Assembly (NCBI GenBank): GCA_002430405.1
Contig: DJBM01000142.1
Location: 4,694-11,117, forward strand
DNA length: 6,424 nucleotides
Direction: 5' to 3'
DNA from: Actinobacteria bacterium UBA5976
Lineage (GTDB): Bacteria; Actinomycetota; Actinomycetes; S36-B12; UBA5976
Shown: in pieces, positions 1 to 5,350 of the stretch
Position numbering within the stretch: the first letter of the stretch is position 1
Layout: the number at the start of each line of letters is the position of its first letter
Notes under the pieces: model-generated
The model's database searches: none
Told to the model about the DNA's origin: nothing
Seen by the model: the letters and a program-made list of their open reading frames with translations, nothing else
Made by a program: the position numbers and the translations under genes

Positions 1-209
1 GGCAAGTATTCAACTTCACCCATTTGATCCATGAGAATAAACGGATCAAGATCTGCAGTTGGAATTCCCGCAAACGCGCGGCGAACTGGAAACCCTTCAC
101 CTTCGTAGGCCTGCGGCGCACTAGTAATCATTTTTACTTTGCGGGCTTTTGAATCAGGGGCGACCACTAGTCGCGGCAAAGTCAATGTGTCAGCGGTGAT
201 TGCAGGCAT
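1..209 (-). CDS. Pirin family protein, N-terminal part (runs off left edge)
   Basis: The first 69 residues of a pirin-type bicupin are present; the rest lies beyond the left edge. The reading frame from the ATG at 207-209 gives the pirin signatures GFPVRRAFAG (about residues 40-49), then DLDPFILMDQMGEVEY at about 53-68. This matches the conserved FxVRRxF...DPFxxxDxMGPxEY block that opens the N-terminal cupin domain. The metal-binding HxH motif of pirins comes just after this point, so it cannot be checked. The start is secure: a perfect AGGAGG sits at 215-220 on the minus strand, 5 nt upstream. Pirins are iron-binding cytoplasmic proteins; some act as redox-sensitive cofactors and some have quercetin dioxygenase activity, so the specific role here is open. 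The gene lies 73 bp downstream of the PLP-enzyme gene on the same strand. A separate promoter and palindrome in that gap suggest independent control. Confidence 0.92.
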   Translation of the reverse strand, partial: MPAITADTLTLPRLVVAPDSKARKVKMITSAPQAYEGEGFPVRRAFAGIPTADLDPFILMDQMGEVEYL

Positions 210-214
210 TGTGG

Positions 215-220
215 CCTCCT
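215..220 (-). promoter_or_regulatory. Strong Shine-Dalgarno of the pirin gene
   Basis: The minus strand reads AGGAGG followed by CCACA and then the ATG at 207-209. It is the best match to the 16S rRNA tail in the window and fixes the pirin start codon. Confidence 0.8.
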
Positions 221-227
221 AAGGCGG

Positions 228-245
228 TAGTTGAACCTTCAACTA
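228..245. promoter_or_regulatory. 18-bp palindromic operator candidate upstream of pirin
   Basis: The site is a perfect inverted repeat of 8-bp arms around a 2-bp centre: TAGTTGAA-CC-TTCAACTA. Its 2-nt centre makes it a poor RNA hairpin but a good binding site for a homodimeric protein. It begins right where transcription from the candidate pirin promoter (-35 at 274-279, -10 at 251-256) should start, and it ends 7 bp before the Shine-Dalgarno. This is the usual position of a repressor site. Length, symmetry and the TTGAA/TTCAA arms resemble operators of MarR-family regulators; that family assignment is inference. No MarR gene is in the window. Confidence 0.5.
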
Positions 246-250
246 ACTCC

Positions 251-279
251 AGTCTAAGGGCTTACGTCCGTTTTCGCAA
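251..279 (-). promoter_or_regulatory. Candidate housekeeping-type promoter of the pirin gene
   Basis: On the minus strand, TTGCGA (274-279) and TAGACT (251-256) are separated by exactly 17 bp. Each matches 4 of 6 bases of the TTGACA/TATAAT consensus. Transcription would start near 244, at the edge of the palindrome at 228-245. The -35 lies just past the stop codon of the PLP-enzyme gene (283), so pirin can be transcribed independently. The prediction is by eye and such matches can arise by chance. Confidence 0.42.
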
Positions 280-282
280 GAC

Positions 283-1491
283 TTAATTCACGTGGTTGAG
301 GGCCGTTTCAAAGTCTGCGATTAGATCCGCTGCGCTTTCTAAACCAACGGATATTCGCAAGATTCCCTGACCAGGTTTCGCCTCACTTGCAACTGGCCGA
401 TGAGTTAAGCCAGCTGGATGTTGGATCAAGGTATCTGTACTTCCCAGCGAAACTGCATGGGTAATCATTGAGAGGTTTTTGCAAAGTGTCTGCGCAGCCT
501 CGAAGCCACCATGCATATTGATAGCAATCATTGCACCCGGACCTTGCATTTGTTTGCCAATCAATTCCTTAGCGTCTCCCCCTGGTAATCCTGGGTAATA
601 CACATCGCTGATCTTTGATTGCGTTAAGAACCAATTGGCTAATTCACTTGCCGTATTTTGCGCAGTCAAAACCCGAATCAAAAGTGTTGGAAGTCCGCGG
701 TGCAGTAAGTAGGCAGATTGTGGATCTAGCAACGCTCCAGTGATTGCGCGGACTTGGCGAAGCTCAATGGCATGCTTTTCAGTTGTAACAACAACACCGC
801 CCATTGCATCGCCATGGCCGCCGATGTATTTCGTAGCGCTATGCACAACAAAAGTAACGCCAAACTCCAAAGGCTGTTGGAGTACCGGGGTTGCGAAAGT
901 ATTGTCGACCATCACAGGAACATCTCCAGCTTGCGAGACGATGTCAGCCAAATCCAAAAGTTGAAGTGTCGGATTAGCTGGTGTTTCAACGACTACCAGT
1001 CCGGTCTCAGGAGTTATTGCTGCTGCGATTTGATCTGCCTCAACAAAACTAACACTTGCACCAAACAGTTCACTTGCCAAGAGATGATCAGTGCCACCAT
1101 AAAGTGGGCGAACTGCAACGACATGATTTTTGCCAGCTTTAACACGTGACAAACAAACAGCACTGATCGCTGCCATTCCAGTTCCAAATGCGACGGCTTG
1201 AAATTCCGAAACCGACTTTCCATCTTTAGCCATACGCTGCGTCTCAAGTTGTGCCATTGCAGATTCGAATCGAGCCACGGTTGTGTTCCAAAGGCGTCGA
1301 TACACTGTGCTGGATTGGCCGGCATGGACTCCGCCAGTTGCCATCACTTCATAGGCCTGACCACCTGAGTCAATATCGACCAGCGGCGCAGTGGTGGAAA
1401 GATCTATCGGCAACGCATGAACGCCTAAGTCCGTTAAGTCTTCTCGGCCGGCATGAGCTGCAAGTGTGGCAAATGAAATTGGCTTAGTCAT
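283..1491 (-). CDS. Trans-sulfuration PLP enzyme (methionine gamma-lyase / cystathionine gamma-lyase type)
   Basis: This is a 402-residue cytoplasmic fold-type I PLP enzyme of the Cys/Met metabolism family, at the usual family length (about 390-400). Visible motifs are the YRRLWNTTVARFE segment at 64-76 (Y64 and R66 contact the PLP phosphate of the neighbouring subunit), GTGMAAIS at 103-110 in the phosphate loop, Y131 stacking on PLP, D196 under the pyridine nitrogen, the Schiff-base lysine K221 in SATKY, and R379 in LRISVGLE for the substrate carboxylate. The GALLDP...LLHRGLPTL segment (252-270) looks more like methionine gamma-lyase than cystathionine gamma-synthase. However, the position of the catalytic Cys116 of Pseudomonas putida methionine gamma-lyase holds glycine (G133 in YGG), as in cystathionine lyases and synthases. 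It may therefore release thiol, ammonia and a 2-oxoacid from methionine, cystathionine or a related amino acid. The divergent Lrp-type regulator recalls the mdeR-mdeA arrangement of Pseudomonas. No clear Shine-Dalgarno precedes the ATG at 1491. The family is sure, the substrate is not. Confidence 0.9.
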   Translation of the reverse strand: MTKPISFATLAAHAGREDLTDLGVHALPIDLSTTAPLVDIDSGGQAYEVMATGGVHAGQSSTVYRRLWNTTVARFESAMAQLETQRMAKDGKSVSEFQAVAFGTGMAAISAVCLSRVKAGKNHVVAVRPLYGGTDHLLASELFGASVSFVEADQIAAAITPETGLVVVETPANPTLQLLDLADIVSQAGDVPVMVDNTFATPVLQQPLEFGVTFVVHSATKYIGGHGDAMGGVVVTTEKHAIELRQVRAITGALLDPQSAYLLHRGLPTLLIRVLTAQNTASELANWFLTQSKISDVYYPGLPGGDAKELIGKQMQGPGAMIAINMHGGFEAAQTLCKNLSMITHAVSLGSTDTLIQHPAGLTHRPVASEAKPGQGILRISVGLESAADLIADFETALNHVN

Positions 1492-1498
1492 GCTGAGA

Positions 1499-1570
1499 TT
1501 TTGGCAAGTAATTTGGTGAACCGCAGATTAAACGAACATTATTTGGCACAATTGGCAAATTCACCTAAAT
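1499..1570. promoter_or_regulatory. Repeated TTTGG-type motifs, candidate Lrp operator region
   Basis: The 100 bp between the divergent PLP-enzyme and regulator genes carries four similar elements in the same orientation: TTTTGGCAAG from 1499, ATTTGGTGAA from 1511, ATTTGGCACA from 1541 and ATTGGCAAAT from 1551. The hexamer TTGGCA occurs exactly three times (1501, 1543, 1552). TTCACCTAAAT at 1560-1570 is nearly the reverse complement of ATTTGGTGAA at 1511-1520, giving loose dyad symmetry across the gap. Repeated degenerate sites phased over several helical turns are typical of DNA wrapped by Lrp/AsnC octamers. That the adjacent regulator binds here is inference. Confidence 0.35.
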
Positions 1571-1571
1571 A
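1543..1571 (+). promoter_or_regulatory. Candidate promoter of the Lrp/AsnC regulator gene
   Basis: TTGGCA (1543-1548, 5 of 6 bases of the -35 consensus) and TAAATA (1566-1571, a weaker -10) are 17 bp apart. Transcription would begin around 1577, leaving a very short leader with AAGGAA at 1577-1582. The -35 coincides with one of the repeated TTGGCA motifs, which would fit autoregulation. Confidence 0.35.
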
Positions 1572-1591
1572 TTCGTAAGGAATGCTAACAA

Positions 1592-2050
1592 ATGAGAATT
1601 TCCAACAAAAATTCGGTGCTAGATGACCTGGATATTGAAATCCTCAACCAATTGAACACTGACGCCAGCGTTGCAAACTCGAGATTAGCCGAAATTGTTG
1701 GGTTGGCCGCTTCCACAACTTTGATGCGAGTACGAGGGTTGGTGCTGCGCGGAGTCATTCGAAAGTTCACACTCGATGTTGATTACAACAAAATTGGCCT
1801 TGGTGTGCAGGCAATTGTTTTTTTATCGTTACGGCGACAAGATGAAGTAACTATGCAACCAATGATTGAGCGCATCAGTTCAGCTGGAAATGTCGTGCAG
1901 ATATTTCATGTGTCCGGAAACGAAGACCTGTTAATCCACGTTGCGGTGTCGGATTCTGAGTCTTTGCGAGAATTTATCCAGATGCACTTAACAAGTGATC
2001 CCAACGTTCGTAATGCCCAAACTCACCTGATCTTCGGCCACACGCGATAA
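1592..2050 (+). CDS. Lrp/AsnC family transcriptional regulator
   Basis: This 152-residue protein has the standard Lrp/AsnC length and layout. Residues about 10-60 form the winged helix-turn-helix: LDDLDIEILNQLNTDA opens it, and the recognition-helix region is around ASTTLMRVRGL at 39-49, followed by the wing GVIRKFTLDVD. After the linker, residues about 70-150 form the RAM ligand-binding and oligomerisation domain; FHVSGNEDLLIHVAV matches the conserved core xxVTGxxDxxLxV. The ATG at 1592 has AAGGAA at 1577-1582, nine bases upstream. Such proteins form dimers and octamers that sense amino acids, and they often control a neighbouring amino-acid gene. Here the divergent methionine gamma-lyase-type gene is the obvious target, so methionine, cysteine or a product may be the effector (inference). 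The cupin gene begins 40 bp downstream and may be co-transcribed. Confidence 0.93.
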   Translation: MRISNKNSVLDDLDIEILNQLNTDASVANSRLAEIVGLAASTTLMRVRGLVLRGVIRKFTLDVDYNKIGLGVQAIVFLSLRRQDEVTMQPMIERISSAGNVVQIFHVSGNEDLLIHVAVSDSESLREFIQMHLTSDPNVRNAQTHLIFGHTR

Positions 2051-2078
2051 CTCAAACGCCTAGAATTAAGGCAAAGAC

Positions 2079-2083
2079 AAGGA
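2079..2083 (+). promoter_or_regulatory. Shine-Dalgarno supporting the GTG start of the cupin gene
   Basis: AAGGA ends 7 bp before the GTG at 2091. No alternative ATG lies nearby in frame, so this site settles the start as GTG. A TAGAAT hexamer at 2061-2066 resembles a -10 box, but no matching -35 is seen, so a separate promoter is only possible. Confidence 0.6.
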
Positions 2084-2090
2084 ACTCGGC

Positions 2091-2474
2091 GTGGAGCCAA
2101 TTATTCGCAAGTTATCTGAAGGTGACTGGTCCGGCTGGCCAGATGACCAGGTTGCTGCGCGCGGCAAAGTCACTTGGAAAGCTTTGCAAGGCGTCAATGA
2201 TGACGAAGATACTGACATGGTGCTCGGAGTTGCGCGAGTGTTCAAAGGTGAATCCCTGGAAGCTCACCGGCATTTACAGCCCGAGACCTATTACGTATTA
2301 AGTGGAAAAGGTAAAGTCACCATCGAGCACGTTGAGTATGAAGTAGAAACTGACACCATGGTTTACATTCCTGGCGATGCGCTACATCAAATCAATAATT
2401 ACGATGACGAACCGCTTCGGATTCTTTACTTATTTGCTACGCCGAATTTTGCAGACGTGATTTACAAGTTCTAG
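2091..2474 (+). CDS. Small single-domain cupin, DddK-like metal-site layout
   Basis: This 127-residue soluble cupin has both cupin motifs. Motif 1 is G53...H59-R-H61...E65...G72 and motif 2 is Y92-I-P94-G95...H99...N102. H59, H61, E65 and H99 would form the metal site. The initiation codon is GTG with AAGGA upstream. The architecture resembles, from memory, the SAR11 DMSP lyase DddK: a VxWK segment near residue 30, HxHxxxExY with tyrosine two residues after the Glu (Y67 here; Tyr64 is the catalytic base in DddK), 34 residues from Glu to the last His, and an ending like F-x-x-V-x-Y. Many cupins share parts of this layout without being DMSP lyases, so the function is unassigned. It follows the Lrp-type gene by 40 bp and ends 5 bp from the convergent aldolase-like gene. 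Fold sure, substrate unknown. Confidence 0.88.
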   Translation: MEPIIRKLSEGDWSGWPDDQVAARGKVTWKALQGVNDDEDTDMVLGVARVFKGESLEAHRHLQPETYYVLSGKGKVTIEHVEYEVETDTMVYIPGDALHQINNYDDEPLRILYLFATPNFADVIYKF

Positions 2475-2479
2475 AAACT

Positions 2480-3259
2480 TCAGGCAGCGTAATCTGGCTG
2501 ACTGCGATCTAACATTCGCTTTAATGCCGCAAAATGTAAATCAATTCGACTGTAGCCATTTAGATGTGTCGAATCTTTAAATTGTTCAACAGTCATGTCC
2601 ACGATATCTTTTGGAACTTCGCGAATAGTCTGACCCGTTGATTGCGCAAGCACTTGAACTTCGGCGGTGCGCTCAAAGAAATATAGATGATGGAAGGCTT
2701 CAGCAACTGTTGCACCTGTTGTGACAATTCCGTGGTTACGAAGTAACAAGATTGACTTGTCCCCCAAGGCTCGCGTCATTCGCTCACCTTCCGAACGATC
2801 TAGTGCCAAGCCGTTGTAATCGCAGTCATAAAAAACATCGTCGCGATAGCCAAGGGCATTCTGGCTGGCCATAACTAAATCTGGTTCATCCAACATTGCT
2901 AGCGCAGTCGCGTAAGGCATGTGGGTATGCAGAACTGCGCGCAGCTTTCGAGCACTACCGTGCATTGGCGCGTGAATGAAGAACGCGGTTTCTTCGACCA
3001 GGCCATTGCCTTCATAAACGGTGCCATCTAAATCAACAATCATAAAATCACTGGCTTGCATTTCGGACCAGTGCAATCCAAATGGTGCTAAAAAGAATCG
3101 ATCTTCATAACCTGGCACTAGCAAAGTGAAGTGGTTATCGATTCCTTCGTGGAATCCATAAAAGACTGCTAACCGATGAGCGGCAGCTAGATCTATACGG
3201 GCTTGGCGAATTGGATCTGGATCAACCCGCAGCATTTCATCTGGTGAAGTTAGCGACAT
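2480..3259 (-). CDS. Class II aldolase/adducin family protein
   Basis: This 259-residue cytoplasmic protein has the class II aldolase/adducin head-domain fold. The zinc-site histidines are present: H111 and H113 in VLHTHMPYA, and H176 in LLRNHGIV. The N-terminal loop is GIDNHFT (39-45), the adducin-like variant of the GNISVR phosphate loop of sugar-phosphate aldolases. Aligned on H96 and H111 by spacing, the catalytic Glu73 of E. coli fuculose-1-phosphate aldolase falls on A92, so classical sugar-phosphate chemistry is doubtful. Retro-aldol cleavage or decarboxylation of a hydroxy- or oxo-acid is possible, but the substrate is not known. It is the last gene of a three-gene operon; its ATG (3257-3259) lies 3 bp after the ureohydrolase stop. 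AGAAGG (3268-3273) within the last ureohydrolase codons serves as its ribosome binding site, implying translational coupling. It ends 5 bp from the convergent cupin gene, with no visible terminator between them. Confidence 0.88.
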   Translation of the reverse strand: MSLTSPDEMLRVDPDPIRQARIDLAAAHRLAVFYGFHEGIDNHFTLLVPGYEDRFFLAPFGLHWSEMQASDFMIVDLDGTVYEGNGLVEETAFFIHAPMHGSARKLRAVLHTHMPYATALAMLDEPDLVMASQNALGYRDDVFYDCDYNGLALDRSEGERMTRALGDKSILLLRNHGIVTTGATVAEAFHHLYFFERTAEVQVLAQSTGQTIREVPKDIVDMTVEQFKDSTHLNGYSRIDLHFAALKRMLDRSQPDYAA

Positions 3260-3262
3260 GGC

Positions 3263-4228
3263 TTAGCCCTTCTTGTCCGTAACGTTTAGTGCCATTAGCG
3301 ACATGATTTCGTAAGCCAAAGTTGCTGCGGCAAGCGATGTTATTTCGGCGTGGTCATACGCTGGCGCAACTTCCACGATGTCAGCGCCAATCATCTGCTC
3401 TCTTGGCATCCCGCGAACCAGGCTCAATAACTCGCGTGAAGTAAACCCACCCATTTCTGGAGTTCCAGTGCCTGGCGCAAATGCTGGATCAAGCACATCG
3501 ATGTCTATAGATAGGTACATCGGGCTGTCCCCTACGCGCTTGCGAGCTAGACCGATAACTTCTTCCACGCCCATGCGATCAAAATCAGCGGCGCGAACTG
3601 TCGAGAAACCAAAGTTTTTGTCATTGATTAGATCTTGTTGGTCATAAAGCGGACCGCGAATACCTACGTGAAGTGACTTGTCTTCGATTAGCAAACCTTC
3701 TTCGAATGCCCGGCGCATGAAAGTTCCGTGGGTGCGATCGGCTCCGAAATAGCTATCCCAAGTATCAAGGTGGGAATCGAAGTGAATCATGGCAATTGGA
3801 CCATGAACCTTTACTAATGCGCGAAGTAAGCCAAGGGTTACGGTGTGATCGCCACCGAGCGTTACCAGCTTGCGACTATCGCTTACCAACTCACTCGCGC
3901 CGTCATCAATTTGCTTAAGTGCACTATCTATATCAAATGGATTACAAGGAATGTCGCCGGCATCAACTGCTTGAATCGTACGGAAAGGTGCAACCTGTAA
4001 ATCTGGATGATATGCCGGACGCAAATGGCGAGATGCCTGACGAATTGCCATCGGACCAAAGCGAGCTCCGGGACGATACGAAACTCCACCATCAAATGGT
4101 GCACCCAAGATTGCTACGTCGTAATCAGAAACTTGATCGATACGCGGCAAGCGAGCAAATGTTGATTCACCAGCAAACCGTGGAACCTTAGTTCCTTCAA
4201 CGGGACCGACAATGTCTTCAGGATTCAT
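3263..4228 (-). CDS. Agmatinase-family ureohydrolase (arginase/agmatinase superfamily)
   Basis: This 321-residue binuclear manganese enzyme of normal family length hydrolyses a guanidino group to release urea. All six metal ligands are visible: H128 in GGDH, D151, H153 and D155 in HFDSHLDTW, and D242 and D244 in SIDIDVLDP. The PGTGTPEMGG stretch (252-261) and E286 (IVEVAP) complete the active site. H167 in RTHGTFMRRA lies in the substrate loop. The usual Ala of the DAHxD motif is Ser152, an uncommon but plausible change. PGTGTP and the DTWDSYFG segment favour agmatinase or guanidinobutyrase over arginase. Agmatine would give putrescine plus urea, but no polyamine or urease genes are nearby to confirm this. 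The gene is the middle one of an operon, 23 bp after the DUF861 cupin and 3 bp before the aldolase-like gene. AGGT about 6-9 bases upstream of the ATG is a modest ribosome binding site. Confidence 0.92.
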   Translation of the reverse strand: MNPEDIVGPVEGTKVPRFAGESTFARLPRIDQVSDYDVAILGAPFDGGVSYRPGARFGPMAIRQASRHLRPAYHPDLQVAPFRTIQAVDAGDIPCNPFDIDSALKQIDDGASELVSDSRKLVTLGGDHTVTLGLLRALVKVHGPIAMIHFDSHLDTWDSYFGADRTHGTFMRRAFEEGLLIEDKSLHVGIRGPLYDQQDLINDKNFGFSTVRAADFDRMGVEEVIGLARKRVGDSPMYLSIDIDVLDPAFAPGTGTPEMGGFTSRELLSLVRGMPREQMIGADIVEVAPAYDHAEITSLAAATLAYEIMSLMALNVTDKKG

Positions 4229-4251
4229 TTCAGGTACCTATCTATTGCGAG

Positions 4252-4620
4252 TTACTTCTTGAAGCGTCGAATTACAAACATTTTGCGGATTGGCTCGTGC
4301 ACAACCCAAGTTCCGCGCCAGCCTTCTGGGGTAACGATCGTTGAATCAACTTTCAGTTCAACTACAGTTCCGTCTTCGCCGGTAATTGTTGCTGAACCCG
4401 AAAGGATTTGAGCGATTTCGTCATAGCCATCGCGATGCACGATAAATGTGCCTGGTGAACATTCCCAAATACCAGTTTCAATTGCTTCATCGGGCGAGAT
4501 CCAGGCCATAAGTACTGATTCCATTTGGCCGTCAATGCTGTTTGGCTTTGCTACCGCCTCTGGAACTGGAACTTTACTTCCAGCTAGGACGGTAATAGTT
4601 GGTTCGATTCGATCTGACAT
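4252..4620 (-). CDS. DUF861 (cupin_3) family cupin
   Basis: This 122-residue single-domain cupin of the DUF861/cupin_3 group has the hallmark segments GIWECSPGTF (50-59), YDEIAQILSG (66-75) and PEGWRGTWVVHEPIRKMFVI (98-117). The canonical HxH metal pair of motif 1 is absent: the corresponding stretch reads HRDGYDE. This is common in the family and leaves enzymatic activity uncertain. Family members turn up in amino-acid, polyamine and ureide catabolic clusters, often without a proven reaction. It is the first gene of the operon with the ureohydrolase and aldolase-like genes. AAAGG at 4630-4634 lies nine bases before the ATG (4618-4620) and supports this start. It may be an auxiliary sensor or small enzyme for the same substrate (inference). 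Confidence 0.88.
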   Translation of the reverse strand: MSDRIEPTITVLAGSKVPVPEAVAKPNSIDGQMESVLMAWISPDEAIETGIWECSPGTFIVHRDGYDEIAQILSGSATITGEDGTVVELKVDSTIVTPEGWRGTWVVHEPIRKMFVIRRFKK

Positions 4621-4747
4621 TTGGCAATACCTTTCAAGAATGATTACCCCAAGTGTATGACGCAGTCGTCCATTGATTCAGGGGTGGTGGATCCAGAGTG
4701 GCCTCATGCAGGACCCTGATTAACCGCTAATAAGGCACAATTGCTGT
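4621..4747. promoter_or_regulatory. Divergent intergenic region, promoters not resolved
   Basis: These 127 bp are the longest non-coding gap and must hold the promoter of the cupin-ureohydrolase-aldolase operon (minus) and probably that of the DUF4328 gene (plus). TACACT (minus strand, about 4651-4656) and TAATAA (plus strand, 4728-4733) resemble -10 boxes, but neither has a convincing -35 at the proper distance. No clear palindrome, riboswitch fold or RNA gene is visible. Confidence 0.4.
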
Positions 4748-5350
4748 ATGGCTAAACCAACTGACATCGCCTTGCTGAGTCGTCGCACAATTACTTCAAG
4801 CTCGATCCTTTTGGGCACCGTTTGGCTAACTGCCTTTGCTTCAGTGTCGGGAGCACAAAGCTACCGGGATCAATTGGATGCTGGTGTTGAAGCCACAAAG
4901 ATTTTAACAACTTATGACTCTCTTGCCTCGCTTGTTCCAATCGCAATGATTGCAGCTTGGATTTTTACCACGCGCTGGTTATACGAACTTTACAAAGTTG
5001 CGCAAGATACTGATCCAGTTGCTATGAGATTAAAGCGACCATGGATTTTTTGGGGCTGGATTGTTCCAGTGGTTTCCCTCTGGTTTCCCAAGTTAATAAT
5101 CGAAGATTTATTGAAGTTTCGTAACTCGGAGCAAAGCAATGAACTTGTCGGACGAGAAACCCTAACTTGGTGGCTAACTTGGGTTGGTTTTGCATTAGTA
5201 AATAATGTTGGAATTGTTTCGGCGTTTAGTGCCCCTGAAGGGTACATACCAATTCGCCCGGAGCTTGAAATAGCTGGCGCTTGTATTTTGACCGCTTCTT
5301 ATGTTGTCTGGGTGCGAATCGTTAAGGCACTAAGCCAAGAGGTCTATTAA
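4748..5350 (+). CDS. DUF4328 domain membrane protein
   Basis: This 200-residue integral membrane protein has about five hydrophobic segments, near residues 15-35, 57-77, 98-115, 139-160 and 171-191. The DUF4328 signature is the stretch around residues 98-114, PWIFWGWIVPVVSLWFP, which matches the conserved WxxGWxVPxxxxWxP block. The family is common in actinobacteria, occurs in the cytoplasmic membrane and has no established function. The ATG at 4748 is the only early methionine in frame. AAGG at 4732-4735 is 12 bases upstream, rather far, so translation initiation may be weak or the message almost leaderless. The gene sits alone on the plus strand between two minus-strand operons. Its TAA is immediately followed by the reverse-complement stop of modB, leaving zero bases between them. 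Confidence 0.85.
   Translation: MAKPTDIALLSRRTITSSSILLGTVWLTAFASVSGAQSYRDQLDAGVEATKILTTYDSLASLVPIAMIAAWIFTTRWLYELYKVAQDTDPVAMRLKRPWIFWGWIVPVVSLWFPKLIIEDLLKFRNSEQSNELVGRETLTWWLTWVGFALVNNVGIVSAFSAPEGYIPIRPELEIAGACILTASYVVWVRIVKALSQEVY

Noticed and set aside
228..245. Palindrome read as a transcription terminator of the PLP-enzyme gene
   Set aside because: The centre is only 2 nt, the arms are AT-rich and no T-run follows on the minus strand, so an operator is the better reading.
754..1149. Open frame on the plus strand, 131 codons, opposite the PLP-enzyme gene
   Set aside because: It is antisense to a well-supported enzyme, has no recognisable domain or ribosome site, and its protein is rich in Cys, Asn and Ser as expected for a shadow frame.
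1014..1325. Minus-strand frame overlapping the PLP-enzyme gene in another frame
   Set aside because: It lies fully inside the conserved enzyme, and the translated product has no family features.
3378..4191. Plus-strand open frames (3378-3647 and 3919-4191) opposite the ureohydrolase gene
   Set aside because: Both are antisense to a gene whose metal motifs are intact; neither encodes a recognisable protein.
4232..4239. AGGTACCT palindrome before the ureohydrolase start
   Set aside because: Only 8 bp, expected by chance, and it overlaps the modest ribosome binding site in an intra-operon gap.
4640..4700. Possible guanidine riboswitch ahead of the cupin-ureohydrolase operon
   Set aside because: An ACGA core occurs once on the minus strand, but the flanking bases do not form the paired hairpins of guanidine-II, and no guanidine-I or -III core is visible.
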